Positions 1 through 7,807 of a DNA stretch of 48,123 nt are shown here, in pieces; the first letter of the stretch is position 1, and every line of letters begins with the position of its first letter. Below the pieces are notes generated by a model, which saw only the letters and a list, made by a program, of their open reading frames with translations, ran no database searches and had not been told where the DNA came from. Origin of the DNA: an uncultured Collinsella sp. Lineage in GTDB: Bacteria > Actinomycetota > Coriobacteriia > Coriobacteriales > Coriobacteriaceae. The position numbers and the translations under genes were made by a program. The stretch covers positions 1-48,123 of the forward strand of contig CAAEVV010000058.1 in NCBI GenBank assembly GCA_900759565.1. The letters are read 5' to 3'.

Positions 1-73
1 GAACCCGGAAGCTAAGCCCCATCGCGCCGAGAGTACTGCGGGGTCAGCCCGTGGGAGGCCAGGGCGCCGCTGA
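1..73 (+). rRNA. rrf: 5S ribosomal RNA, 3' part (cut by window start)
   Basis: The first ~73 bases match the conserved 3' two thirds of bacterial 5S rRNA, including the blocks GAACCCGGAAGCTAAGCCCC and GTACTGCGGGGTCAGCCCGT, and end in a G/C-rich 3' arm (GGGCGCCGC) that would pair with the missing 5' end. The gene starts outside the window, so this is presumably the tail of an rRNA operon. The exact 3' end is approximate. A strong hairpin with a T-run follows at 110-139. Confidence 0.9.
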
Positions 74-109
74 CCGGTGGACGGCACCGAGCCGTCATCG
101 AGCTTAGAA

Positions 110-139
110 GGGGGAGGCCGCGAGGCCACCCCCTTTTTT
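110..139 (+). terminator. Intrinsic terminator of the rRNA operon
   Basis: GGGGG-A-GGCC (110-119), loop GCGA, GGCC-A-CCCCC (124-133), then six T's (134-139). The stem has one A/A mismatch. It lies just after 5S rRNA and is a canonical Rho-independent terminator. Confidence 0.9.
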
Positions 140-206
140 GCGTTATATACACGTTGTACTTTGGGATTTAGCTCCCCCGTATTCGCTCTTACTGTTTGGC
201 TGTATT

Positions 207-237
207 TTGAGTCCTTCTAGTGTATTTGAGCGATAAT
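207..237 (+). promoter_or_regulatory. Candidate promoter for coaE
   Basis: TTGAGT (207-212) and GATAAT (232-237) resemble -35 and -10 boxes but are 19 bp apart, which is long. The position, between the rRNA terminator and the coaE start, is sensible because coaE needs its own promoter. It was identified only by eye. Confidence 0.3.
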
Positions 238-265
238 TACTCGCATTGGCGTTAGGGAGGGCTTG

Positions 266-907
266 ATGTTTACCGTATTTGTCTTGGGCAATATTGCTTC
301 GGGTAAGTCGACTGCCTGCCGCTATTTCGAATCTCGTGGCGCTATGCTAATCGATCTGGATGAGCTTGCAAAATCGCTGTATGTGCCGGGCTCTGATATC
401 GTCAATGCACTCGCGGATGAATTCGGTTGGGACATTTTGGATGAGGATGGCGGCATTCGCCGCAGCATCCTCGCTTCTCGAGCTTTTGCTTCTCCTGATT
501 CGGTCGCACGGCTCAATGGCATTGTGCATCCCGTTCTCATTGAACAGCTTTCGCTTAGGATTCTCGATCCGGTTTGTTGTACGGTTTCGTCTCCCCGTTA
601 TCCCTTTGCGGTAGTCGAGGTTTCTGCTCCGACTGGTTTTGAGGATGCATTTGGTTTGGCTGATGAAATTCTGGTCATCAGCGCCCCTTTATCAGTTCGT
701 CGCGAGCGCGCTATTCAACGTGGTATGGAGCCATCTGATTTCGATGCCCGTTCTGCTTGCCAGCCCGAAGAGTCTGCGCTGTGCAATCTCGCTGCAACGG
801 TGATTGACAATGCGGCAGGCGATAACTCGCTCTTTGAACAACTGGACGCATGGCTTGCGCGCCATGGGTTCCGGGATGTAGTGGATAAGGAGGAGGCCGA
901 TGCCTAA
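266..907 (+). CDS. coaE: Dephospho-CoA kinase
   Basis: CoaE phosphorylates the 3'-hydroxyl of dephospho-CoA with ATP, the last step of coenzyme A synthesis in the cytosol. The 213-aa product has the family's N-terminal P-loop (GNIASGKST, residues 8-16), a following DLDELAKSL segment matching the usual D-x-x-A region, an adenylate-kinase-like core, and a C-terminal VIDNAAGDN stretch like the conserved VI-N motif. Length fits the family (about 200 aa). The P-loop is slightly unusual: most CoaE proteins have G-G-I-G-S-G-K-S. The ATG at 266 was preferred over the in-frame TTG at 263 because GGGAGGG lies just upstream (255-261), although the spacing is short. The end overlaps the next gene by 8 bp, so the two are probably translationally coupled. 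Confidence 0.88.
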   Translation: MFTVFVLGNIASGKSTACRYFESRGAMLIDLDELAKSLYVPGSDIVNALADEFGWDILDEDGGIRRSILASRAFASPDSVARLNGIVHPVLIEQLSLRILDPVCCTVSSPRYPFAVVEVSAPTGFEDAFGLADEILVISAPLSVRRERAIQRGMEPSDFDARSACQPEESALCNLAATVIDNAAGDNSLFEQLDAWLARHGFRDVVDKEEADA

Positions 908-1481
908 GACACGTTTCCTTACATGGTATCGCCTTATACCGCTGACTGCCGTTTTTGCCTTCGGCCTTATCTCATTCGTTTACTCGTATGCTCCTGCCGC
1001 TTTCTTTAAGCCGCTGTATCCGATTGACTACGAGGCGTATGTAAAGCAATCCAGTATTTCGCATAATCTGGATCCGTATCTGGTGTGCGCTGTCATTAAG
1101 TCGGAATCGAATTGGGATCCCGAGGCCGAGTCGAATCAGGGTGCTCAGGGATTAATGCAGCTGATGCCCGAGACTGCCCAGGATATGATCGCCAAGGGCC
1201 TTGTCGACGGTGGCGAGTATTCGGCCGACAACCTTAACGATCCGGCTACGAATATCGAGTTTGGCTGTGCGTATCTTTCGTATCTTCTAGCGTATTTTAA
1301 CGGGTCGACTGACAGTGCCATTGCCGCCTATAACGCCGGCATGGGCAATGTCGACGGATGGGCGCAGCAGAGTACGTCGCTTCATAATGCAATTACCTTT
1401 CCCGAGACGCAGGCGTATCTGATTCGTGTCAATAATGCCTGGGTTCGCTACAAGACCCTCTATCCCGATCGGTTCGTATAG
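900..1481 (+). CDS. Membrane-anchored lytic transglycosylase (SLT domain)
   Basis: The 193-aa product probably cleaves the MurNAc-GlcNAc bond of peptidoglycan outside the cell. It has a basic N-terminus and one hydrophobic segment (about residues 10-30) that would be an uncleaved anchor or signal peptide, then a soluble-lytic-transglycosylase fold. Visible motifs are the catalytic glutamate in KSESNW (E69), GAQGLMQLMPETA, the N-I-E-F-G-C-A-Y-L helix, and AIAAYNAGMGNV, the three hallmark blocks of the SLT/GEWL family. The order with coaE and uvrB suggests co-transcription; the start lies within the coaE coding sequence next to GGAGGAGG (889-897). The specific biological role (growth, secretion or turnover) cannot be told from sequence. 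Confidence 0.88.
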   Translation: MPKTRFLTWYRLIPLTAVFAFGLISFVYSYAPAAFFKPLYPIDYEAYVKQSSISHNLDPYLVCAVIKSESNWDPEAESNQGAQGLMQLMPETAQDMIAKGLVDGGEYSADNLNDPATNIEFGCAYLSYLLAYFNGSTDSAIAAYNAGMGNVDGWAQQSTSLHNAITFPETQAYLIRVNNAWVRYKTLYPDRFV

Positions 1482-1501
1482 GACTATGCCTGCCGCCTGC
1501 G

Positions 1502-1507
1502 TATACT
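1502..1507 (+). promoter_or_regulatory. Candidate -10 box upstream of uvrB
   Basis: TATACT lies 25 bp before the uvrB start, in the 51-bp gap after the transglycosylase gene. No convincing -35 is visible at 17 bp (TAGGAC at 1479-1484 is weak), so uvrB may also be read through from coaE. The same TATACT hexamer occurs before the YbaK gene and before rapZ. Confidence 0.3.
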
Positions 1508-1532
1508 GCAGATATATGAGTTAGGAGTATCC

Positions 1533-3773
1533 ATGGCGGAATTTGAAGTAGAACGCGTTGGTGGTGAACTTAAGCGCTTTGGCGTTGAAGGCTCTGACGT
1601 GCCGTTTAAGGTCGTGTCTCCCTATGAGCCTGCCGGTTCCCAGCCTAAGGCCATTGAGTCGCTTGTGCAGGGCGTGAGGGACGGAGACCGCTATCAGGTT
1701 TTGCTGGGCGTGACTGGTTCGGGCAAGACCTTCACGATGGCAAAGACTATTGAGGCCCTGGGAAAGCCGACGCTGGTCATGGCTCCGAATAAAACGCTCG
1801 CCGCTCAGCTTGCGAGCGAGCTCAAAGAGTTCTTTCCCAACAACGCTGTGGTCTACTTCGTCTCGTACTACGACTACTATCAGCCCGAGGCGTATGTGCC
1901 GCAAAGCGATACATATATCGAGAAAGACTCCTCGATTAACGAAGAGGTCGAGATGCTGCGCCATCAGGCGACCGCGTCACTGCTCTCTCGACGCGATGTG
2001 ATCGTTGTCGCATCGGTCTCGTGTATCTATGGCATTGGCTCTCCTGAGGACTATGCGGGTCTGGCTCCAAACGTCGACAAGAAGGTGCCGCTCGAGCGCG
2101 ATGACTTTATCCATGCACTTATCGACATTCAATATGATCGCAATGACTATGACCTGGCACGCGGCACGTTCCGCGTGCGCGGCGATGTTGTCGACGTGTA
2201 TCCGCCTTATGCCGAGCATCCGTTGCGGTTTGAGTTCTTTGGCGACGAGGTCGAGCTGATTGCCGAGATCGATGAGGTCACCGGTGAGATGCTTCGTGAG
2301 TACGAGGCCATCCCCGTATGGCCGGCATCGCACTACGTGACCGAGAAGCCGAAGGTCAAGGCGGCTCTGAAATCGATCAGCGAAGAGTGCGAGAAGCGCG
2401 TGGCGGAGCTCAAGGCGACCGACAAGTTGCTCGAGGCGCAGCGTCTGCAGCAGCGCACCGATTATGATCTTGAGATGCTCGAGACGATGGGCTTTTGCAA
2501 CGGCATCGAGAACTACTCGCGTCATCTGGACGGTCGCAAACCGGGTGAGCCGCCGTTTACCCTAATCGATTACTTTCCCAAGGATATGCTCTGCATCATC
2601 GATGAGAGCCATGTGACGGTGCCGCAGATTCGCGGCATGCACGAAGGTGACCGCTCGCGTAAGGTGACGCTGGTGGAACACGGTTTTCGCCTGCCCTCGG
2701 CGCTCGATAACCGCCCGCTTCGTTTCGATGAGTTTGAGGCGAGGATTCCCCAGTTCATCTACGTTTCGGCAACACCGGGCGACTATGAGCTGCGGGTTAG
2801 CCAGAACGACGTTGAGCAGATTATTCGTCCGACCGGTCTGCTCGATCCCAAGATCGATGTGCGTCCGGTTCGTGGGCAGATTGACGATCTTGAGGACGAG
2901 ATTCGCGAGCGCGTTGCCCGCAAGGAGCGCGTGCTGGTGACCACGTTGACCAAGCGCATGGCCGAGGACCTGACCGACCATCTGCTTGATGCGGGCATTA
3001 AGGTCAATTACATGCACTCTGATACGGCGACAATGGACCGTGTCGATATCCTGCGAACGCTGCGCGAGGGCAAGATCGATGTCCTCGTTGGCATCAACCT
3101 ACTTCGCGAGGGCTTGGATCTCCCCGAGGTCTCACTGGTGGCAATTCTCGATGCCGATAAGGAAGGCTTCTTGCGCAACCGCCGTTCGCTGATTCAGACG
3201 ATTGGCCGCGCGGCCCGTAACGCCGATGGCGAAGTCATCATGTATGCGGACGTTGTGACCGATTCGATGAAAGAGGCCATCGAGGAGACGCAGCGCCGTC
3301 GCGAGATTCAGATGGCATATAACGAAGAGCATGGCATTGTGCCCAAGACAGTGCGCAAGGCCATCAACGACATCTCAAGTTTTATTGCCGAGGCCGAAAA
3401 AACCGTGGGTTCCAAGGGACGCTCGAAGGGCGACTCTCTTGGCCATGGCGCATTCTATACGCCCGATGAGTCGGGCGAGGGCGGCGTGCCGGAAACGGTG
3501 GCGCCCGAGCAGACACTTGCGGAGCAGTTGGAAGAACTGCCGCATGACGAGCTTGTGCGGATTGTCGAATCCATGGAAGAGGATATGCGTAACGCTTCTG
3601 CCGCCATGGACTTTGAGGAGGCGGCGCGCCTGCGCGATGCCGTCGTTCAGATTCGGGCGATGCTCGAGGGCGCGTCTGAGGACGAGACGATCGAGCGCTT
3701 ACGTTCGCAGGCCCGCAAGGGTTCCACGTTCGCATCGGGCAGAAAACGCCAGGGTGCACGGTTTAAGAAATAG
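1533..3773 (+). CDS. uvrB: UvrABC excinuclease subunit B
   Basis: UvrB is the damage-verifying helicase-like subunit of nucleotide excision repair: loaded by UvrA, it then recruits UvrC for incision. The 746-aa product has Walker A GVTGSGKT (59-66), the beta-hairpin region with VSYYDYYQPEAY, a DESH Walker B (D357), the QTIGRAARN helicase motif VI, and a C-terminal UVR domain (SMEEDMRNASAAMDFEEAAR) that contacts UvrC. Family members are usually 660-690 aa. The extra length comes from a roughly 20-residue N-terminal extension and a low-complexity Gly/Ser/Glu-rich linker (about residues 620-665) before the UVR domain. Start: ATG with TAGGAG (1522-1527) at good spacing. uvrA and uvrC are also in this window. 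Confidence 0.97.
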   Translation: MAEFEVERVGGELKRFGVEGSDVPFKVVSPYEPAGSQPKAIESLVQGVRDGDRYQVLLGVTGSGKTFTMAKTIEALGKPTLVMAPNKTLAAQLASELKEFFPNNAVVYFVSYYDYYQPEAYVPQSDTYIEKDSSINEEVEMLRHQATASLLSRRDVIVVASVSCIYGIGSPEDYAGLAPNVDKKVPLERDDFIHALIDIQYDRNDYDLARGTFRVRGDVVDVYPPYAEHPLRFEFFGDEVELIAEIDEVTGEMLREYEAIPVWPASHYVTEKPKVKAALKSISEECEKRVAELKATDKLLEAQRLQQRTDYDLEMLETMGFCNGIENYSRHLDGRKPGEPPFTLIDYFPKDMLCIIDESHVTVPQIRGMHEGDRSRKVTLVEHGFRLPSALDNRPLRFDEFEARIPQFIYVSATPGDYELRVSQNDVEQIIRPTGLLDPKIDVRPVRGQIDDLEDEIRERVARKERVLVTTLTKRMAEDLTDHLLDAGIKVNYMHSDTATMDRVDILRTLREGKIDVLVGINLLREGLDLPEVSLVAILDADKEGFLRNRRSLIQTIGRAARNADGEVIMYADVVTDSMKEAIEETQRRREIQMAYNEEHGIVPKTVRKAINDISSFIAEAEKTVGSKGRSKGDSLGHGAFYTPDESGEGGVPETVAPEQTLAEQLEELPHDELVRIVESMEEDMRNASAAMDFEEAARLRDAVVQIRAMLEGASEDETIERLRSQARKGSTFASGRKRQGARFKK

Positions 3774-3777
3774 CGAA

Positions 3778-3819
3778 CAGGCCCCGAGTTCCCTGTGGAG
3801 CTCGGGGCCTGTGTCTTTT
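3778..3819 (+). terminator. Intrinsic terminator after uvrB
   Basis: Perfect 11-bp stem CAGGCCCCGAG / CTCGGGGCCTG (3778-3788 / 3801-3811) with a 12-nt loop, then TGTCTTTT. It lies between convergent genes and may also stop the minus-strand transcript, though the T-tract is better on the plus strand. Confidence 0.85.
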
Positions 3820-3838
3820 GCGCGCTGGAATTCGTGCG

Positions 3839-5479
3839 TTAGAGGTCCGCGATCAGGGCTTCGGCACAACGGATGCCGTCGGTGGCCGCGCTCATGATGC
3901 CGCCGGCATATCCAGCTCCCTCACCACAAGGGTAGAGGCCCGGGGTCGACACGGCATGGCACGTTCGGTCTCGGGTGACAGTGACCGGTGAGCTCGAACG
4001 AGTCTCCACGCCGGTAAGAACGGCATCGGGACGGTCGTAGCCTCGTAGCTTTTTTCCGAGTAGGGGAAGTCCCAGGCGGAGCGACTCGACGATATGCTGC
4101 GGCAGGGCTTCGTCAATTGTCGTCCAGGTCACACCGAGCGGATAGGTGGGCTTTACCTTTCCGGGCGCCTTGCTGGCGCGTCCTGCGAGGAAATCTCCGA
4201 CGAGTTGTGCCGGTGCGTTCCAGTTGGAACCGCCCAGGCGATAGGCGGCCGCCTCGCAGGCGCGCTGGAGCTCGATGCCGGCGAGCGGGTCATCGTTGGG
4301 AAGGTCCTCAGGCGTGACGTTAACGAGCAGGGCGGCGTTTGCGTTGCGTCCGTCGCGGGCATTGAGGCTGGCGCCGTTGACGCACAGGTGGCCCTGCTCG
4401 GAAGAGGCGGCGACAACCTGCCCGCCGGGGCACATGCAAAACGAGAACACGCTGCGGCCGTTGGGAAGATGGGCGACGAGCTTGTAGGGGGCTGCTCCGA
4501 GGGCAGGATGTCCCGCCAAGGCTCCATATTGGGCTCGGTCGATGTCGCGCTGCGGATGCTCGATGCGAACGCCCATGGCAAAGGTCTTTTGTGTGAGGGC
4601 CACGTTGTGGTCCTTAAGGAGCTCAAAAATATCGCGAGCAGAATGCCCACAGGCGAGGATGAGGTGCTTTGTTTCGATTGGCTCGTAAGCGGCGTCTTGG
4701 GACGATTGGACATCGATACCGGTGATGGCGCCAGACGCGTCGGTGCGAATGTCGACGAGCTTCGTTCGATAACGGACGACACCTCCGAGCTGCTCGGTGC
4801 GCTGGGATATAGCGGTGACAACCTTGGGAAGGATGTCGGAGCCAATGTGCGGCTTGGCATCCCACAGAATATCGCGGGGCGCACCCGCCTCGACGAAGGT
4901 TTCGAGGATAAGGCGATGGGCGGGATTTTTTGTTCCCGTATTGAGCTTGCCGTCCGAGAAGGTCCCCGCGCCGCCCAGACCAAACTGAATATTGCTCTCG
5001 GGGTCGAGGATGCGCTCCTTTAGAAAGAGGTCGATCGCCTGCGAGCGGCGAAATGCCGGGTCGCCGCGCTCGATAAGCAAGGGCTTAAGACCTGCTTCGG
5101 CGAGCGTGAGCGCAGCGAAAAGGCCGGCGCATCCGGCGCCGACAACGACGGGGCGCTCTTTGGATGCGTCGGAAATGGGGGAGGGGAATGAAGGCTCATC
5201 GTCTTCTATCGCGCGTACGAGCGAGCGGTCACGTTCGGAAACGCTGTCGACCGCTTCTCGCTCGAGGTGGGGACTGGTCAGCTCAACACGAAAGCTCAGG
5301 ATAAAATGGACGTCTCGTTTTTTGCGAGCGTCGATTGACTTGCGGTGGAGCTCGATGGACTTGATCTCGGAGTCTTTGCAACGTAGGACGCGCTTGGCGA
5401 CTCGCTTGCCAACAATGAGGCAGGCATTTTCATCGCCGGCTTCATCGAGCGAAGCGTTGACTTGGGTGATTTCGATCAT
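3839..5479 (-). CDS. FAD-dependent dehydrogenase of the COG2509 type
   Basis: A 546-aa cytosolic flavoprotein. An N-terminal ~100-residue domain (start MIEITQVNASLDE) is followed by a Rossmann FAD-binding motif VVVGAGCAGLFAALTLAE at about residue 111 and ERG at the end of beta-2. Later blocks include GLGGAGTFSDGKLNTG, typical of the uncharacterised COG2509 family, and a C-terminal GEGAGYAGGIMSAATDG that closes around FAD. The substrate is unknown; the family is widespread and mostly described as predicted NAD(P)/FAD-dependent dehydrogenases. The start at 5479 is supported by AAGGAG (complement 5487-5492); a longer in-frame extension to 5602 has no ribosome binding site and overlaps the upstream terminator. 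A terminator separates it from the oxidoreductase gene upstream, so it is probably transcribed on its own or by readthrough. Confidence 0.85.
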   Translation of the reverse strand: MIEITQVNASLDEAGDENACLIVGKRVAKRVLRCKDSEIKSIELHRKSIDARKKRDVHFILSFRVELTSPHLEREAVDSVSERDRSLVRAIEDDEPSFPSPISDASKERPVVVGAGCAGLFAALTLAEAGLKPLLIERGDPAFRRSQAIDLFLKERILDPESNIQFGLGGAGTFSDGKLNTGTKNPAHRLILETFVEAGAPRDILWDAKPHIGSDILPKVVTAISQRTEQLGGVVRYRTKLVDIRTDASGAITGIDVQSSQDAAYEPIETKHLILACGHSARDIFELLKDHNVALTQKTFAMGVRIEHPQRDIDRAQYGALAGHPALGAAPYKLVAHLPNGRSVFSFCMCPGGQVVAASSEQGHLCVNGASLNARDGRNANAALLVNVTPEDLPNDDPLAGIELQRACEAAAYRLGGSNWNAPAQLVGDFLAGRASKAPGKVKPTYPLGVTWTTIDEALPQHIVESLRLGLPLLGKKLRGYDRPDAVLTGVETRSSSPVTVTRDRTCHAVSTPGLYPCGEGAGYAGGIMSAATDGIRCAEALIADL

Positions 5480-5498
5480 CGAGGTCTCCTTAGAGGCA

Positions 5499-5529
5499 AG
5501 AAAGAGGCCGTCCGGTATCCCAGACGGCC
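5499..5529 (-). terminator. Terminator after the BaiN/HI0933-type oxidoreductase gene
   Basis: On the minus strand GGCCGTC / GACGGCC (complement of 5506-5512 and 5523-5529) forms a 7-bp stem followed by the pyrimidine-rich CTCTTTCTT. It lies in the gap between two minus-strand genes. The T-tract is interrupted, so efficiency is uncertain. Confidence 0.55.
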
Positions 5530-5559
5530 CGAATGCGTTTTTGATTATAGACTGCGCGG

Positions 5560-6831
5560 CTACAGGCTGCTTGCAGCGCGAATGCCCGAGAGCCATGCCC
5601 ACGCAAGGTTAAAGCCTCCACAATCGGCGTCGATGTCGAGCGCTTCGCCGCAGACGTAAAGCGGGGCGTCGACAACGCTGCGCGCGCGTAGACTGGGTGT
5701 TGAGATACTCTCGACAGATACGCCACCACGCGTGACCTGTGCCGAGCGCTCCTCGGCTGTTCCCTCAACGAGCAACTTAAAGTGCTTGAGGATCGAGACC
5801 AGGTGGATGACATCGTTGGAGCCTGGATGGCACTGCTCGAACGCCGTGCAGACGACGCGGGAGAGTTGCGGGGCGAGCATGCCGTCGAGCCAACGGGGAT
5901 CGCGGGGCGAAAAGCCGCCGAGCAGCTCAACGCGCCGGTTGAGCATATCGAGCAGCTCGTCTTTGGAGAGGTCGGGGAAAACGTCGAGCAGGATCGTATC
6001 ACCGCGCTGGATACGACGGGAGAGGTTGAAGACAGCGACGCCCGAGATGCCGAAGGCTCGAAACAGGACTTCACCGTCTTCGTGCCAGAGCTCATTATGA
6101 TTGCGGGCGAGCGTCAAGCGGGCGCGGACGCGCAGGCCGTCCAACGTCTTGAGTGCCGCCCGATCGCCGACGACCGTTGCCGATACGGGGCAGAGGATGG
6201 GGCGCAGCGAAGTGAGGGGGAGGCTAAACGTATCGGCGATACCGGTGGGGTTGCCACCCGTGGCGATAATTACGGCATGTGCCTCCAGGGCCTCGTTCTT
6301 GCGAGGGACATCGGCGAGCGCTTTCCGAAGCGAGCGGAGCTCCGTTTTTCGGTCGTCGTGCTTTTTTGCCTTGAGCGCCCGCGCTGGACGGTCTATTTGG
6401 AGTGTCCAGCCTTCGGAAGCTTTGTGCGCCGAGGCAACGTTGGCTCCGCAGATTAAGGTAATACCTAGGCGGTCGCAAACGTTGAGAAGCGCGTCGCGCA
6501 CCGATTCGGCGCGAAGGGAGCGCGGGTATAGCCGGCCTTCCTCGGAGGTTGTCATGATGCCCAGCGAGGAGAAGAAACCCATAAGCTCTTGTTCGGGTTG
6601 GGGGCCCATGACAGATTCGACGAATGCGGGGTGGTTATACCGCTGAGGATCAATCGATTCGTTGGAGAGGTTGCAGCGGCCGTTACCGGTCGCAAGGAGC
6701 TTTAGGCCGCAGGCGACATCGCGCTCAACGATGCAGACGCTTTTGCCAGCACGTGCGGCCGTAATGGCGGCGGCGAGGCCTGAAGCCCCGCCGCCGATTA
6801 CCAGGACGTCATAGAAGGCGCTCGTGTTCAC
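5560..6831 (-). CDS. NAD(P)/FAD-dependent oxidoreductase, HI0933/BaiN family
   Basis: A 423-aa flavoprotein of the HI0933 (COG2081) family. The FAD motif VLVIGGGASGLAAAITAARAG begins at about residue 8, followed by the family signature GLKLLATGNGRCNLSN and by GGNPTG and CGEALDIDADCGGFNLAWAW near the C-terminus. The family includes the bile-acid reductase BaiN of Clostridium scindens, but most members have no known substrate, and nothing here points to bile acids beyond family membership. The GTG start directly abuts the TAA of the upstream Mrp gene (zero-base gap), which implies co-transcription and coupled translation with that Fe-S ATPase. It is followed by a weak terminator. Confidence 0.85.
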   Translation of the reverse strand: MNTSAFYDVLVIGGGASGLAAAITAARAGKSVCIVERDVACGLKLLATGNGRCNLSNESIDPQRYNHPAFVESVMGPQPEQELMGFFSSLGIMTTSEEGRLYPRSLRAESVRDALLNVCDRLGITLICGANVASAHKASEGWTLQIDRPARALKAKKHDDRKTELRSLRKALADVPRKNEALEAHAVIIATGGNPTGIADTFSLPLTSLRPILCPVSATVVGDRAALKTLDGLRVRARLTLARNHNELWHEDGEVLFRAFGISGVAVFNLSRRIQRGDTILLDVFPDLSKDELLDMLNRRVELLGGFSPRDPRWLDGMLAPQLSRVVCTAFEQCHPGSNDVIHLVSILKHFKLLVEGTAEERSAQVTRGGVSVESISTPSLRARSVVDAPLYVCGEALDIDADCGGFNLAWAWLSGIRAASSL

Positions 6832-7662
6832 TTAGGCCTCGTCGGTCTCGTGCGGGGTAATAGCCTCGACGGCAGAGACTGCCTTGGGCAACATGCCATC
6901 GGGCAGCGCGGTCTCAACCTCGCCCTTATCGCAGGCCTCGGCGAGTGCCGGATTAATGGGAAGCGTGCCCAAGATGTCGAGGTTATAGCGCTCTGCGACC
7001 TCGGGGAGCTTGCTTTTGCCAAAGACCTCGATCTTCTTGCCGCAGTCGGGGCACTCGATATAGCTCATGTTCTCGACGATGCCCAGAATGGGGACGTTCA
7101 TCTTCTCGGCCATGTTGACCGCCTTGGCGACGATCATCGAGACCAGGTCCTGCGGGCTCGTGACGATGACGATGCCGTCGACGGGCAGCGACTGGAAGAC
7201 GGTGAGCGCGACGTCGCCTGTTCCCGGAGGCATGTCGACCAGCAGGTAGTCGATGGGGCCCCACGAGGTCTCGCTCCAGAACTGCCTAATGGCGCCTGCG
7301 ATGACCGGACCGCGCCAAAGGACGGGGTCGGTCTCGTTTTGGAGCAGAAGGTTGGAGCTCATGACCTTGACGCCGTGCTCGGAGATTTCGGGCAGCATAA
7401 GGTTGCCAAGGGCATGGACGTGGCGTCCGCTCATGCCGAACATCTTGGGGATAGAGGGACCGGTGATGTCGGCATCGAGGACGCCGACCTTGTGGCCGTG
7501 ACGGGCAAGCTCGGTGGCGATGGCACCGGTGACAAACGACTTGCCGACACCGCCCTTGCCGGAAAGCACGGCGATGACGCGTTTGACCTCGGACAGCGTG
7601 TTCTCCTCAAATTGCGACGGCGACGTTTGTCCGCCGGCGGCCTGTGCGTGCTCGCAACCCAT
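6832..7662 (-). CDS. mrp: Mrp/ApbC/NBP35-type Fe-S cluster carrier ATPase
   Basis: A 276-aa P-loop ATPase that probably carries and transfers [4Fe-4S] clusters to apo-enzymes in the cytosol. It has the deviant Walker A GKGGVGKS shared with MinD/ParA/Mrp proteins, DADITGPSIPKMFG (switch region), LLVDMPPGTGDVALT (Walker B region) and the CPDC pair (C204, C207) expected to hold the bridging cluster. It lacks the N-terminal DUF59 domain found in longer Mrp proteins; instead there is a short tail beginning MGCEH. The start at 7662 is supported by AAAGGAGT (complement 7667-7675); the longer in-frame start at 7719 has no such site. It is followed without a gap by an FAD oxidoreductase gene. Confidence 0.92.
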   Translation of the reverse strand: MGCEHAQAAGGQTSPSQFEENTLSEVKRVIAVLSGKGGVGKSFVTGAIATELARHGHKVGVLDADITGPSIPKMFGMSGRHVHALGNLMLPEISEHGVKVMSSNLLLQNETDPVLWRGPVIAGAIRQFWSETSWGPIDYLLVDMPPGTGDVALTVFQSLPVDGIVIVTSPQDLVSMIVAKAVNMAEKMNVPILGIVENMSYIECPDCGKKIEVFGKSKLPEVAERYNLDILGTLPINPALAEACDKGEVETALPDGMLPKAVSAVEAITPHETDEA

Positions 7663-7807
7663 GTATGACTCCTTTGTATATGTTGGGGCCGGAGCCCCGT
7701 GATGTGACACGAGCGTCATTGTACCCTCGTTTGCGAGCGGGAGTCATTTGCGATGCATTTGGGCCGAGCGTGCTTGCAATACGATGGGCCCAAGCGAATG
7801 GGCGGGC

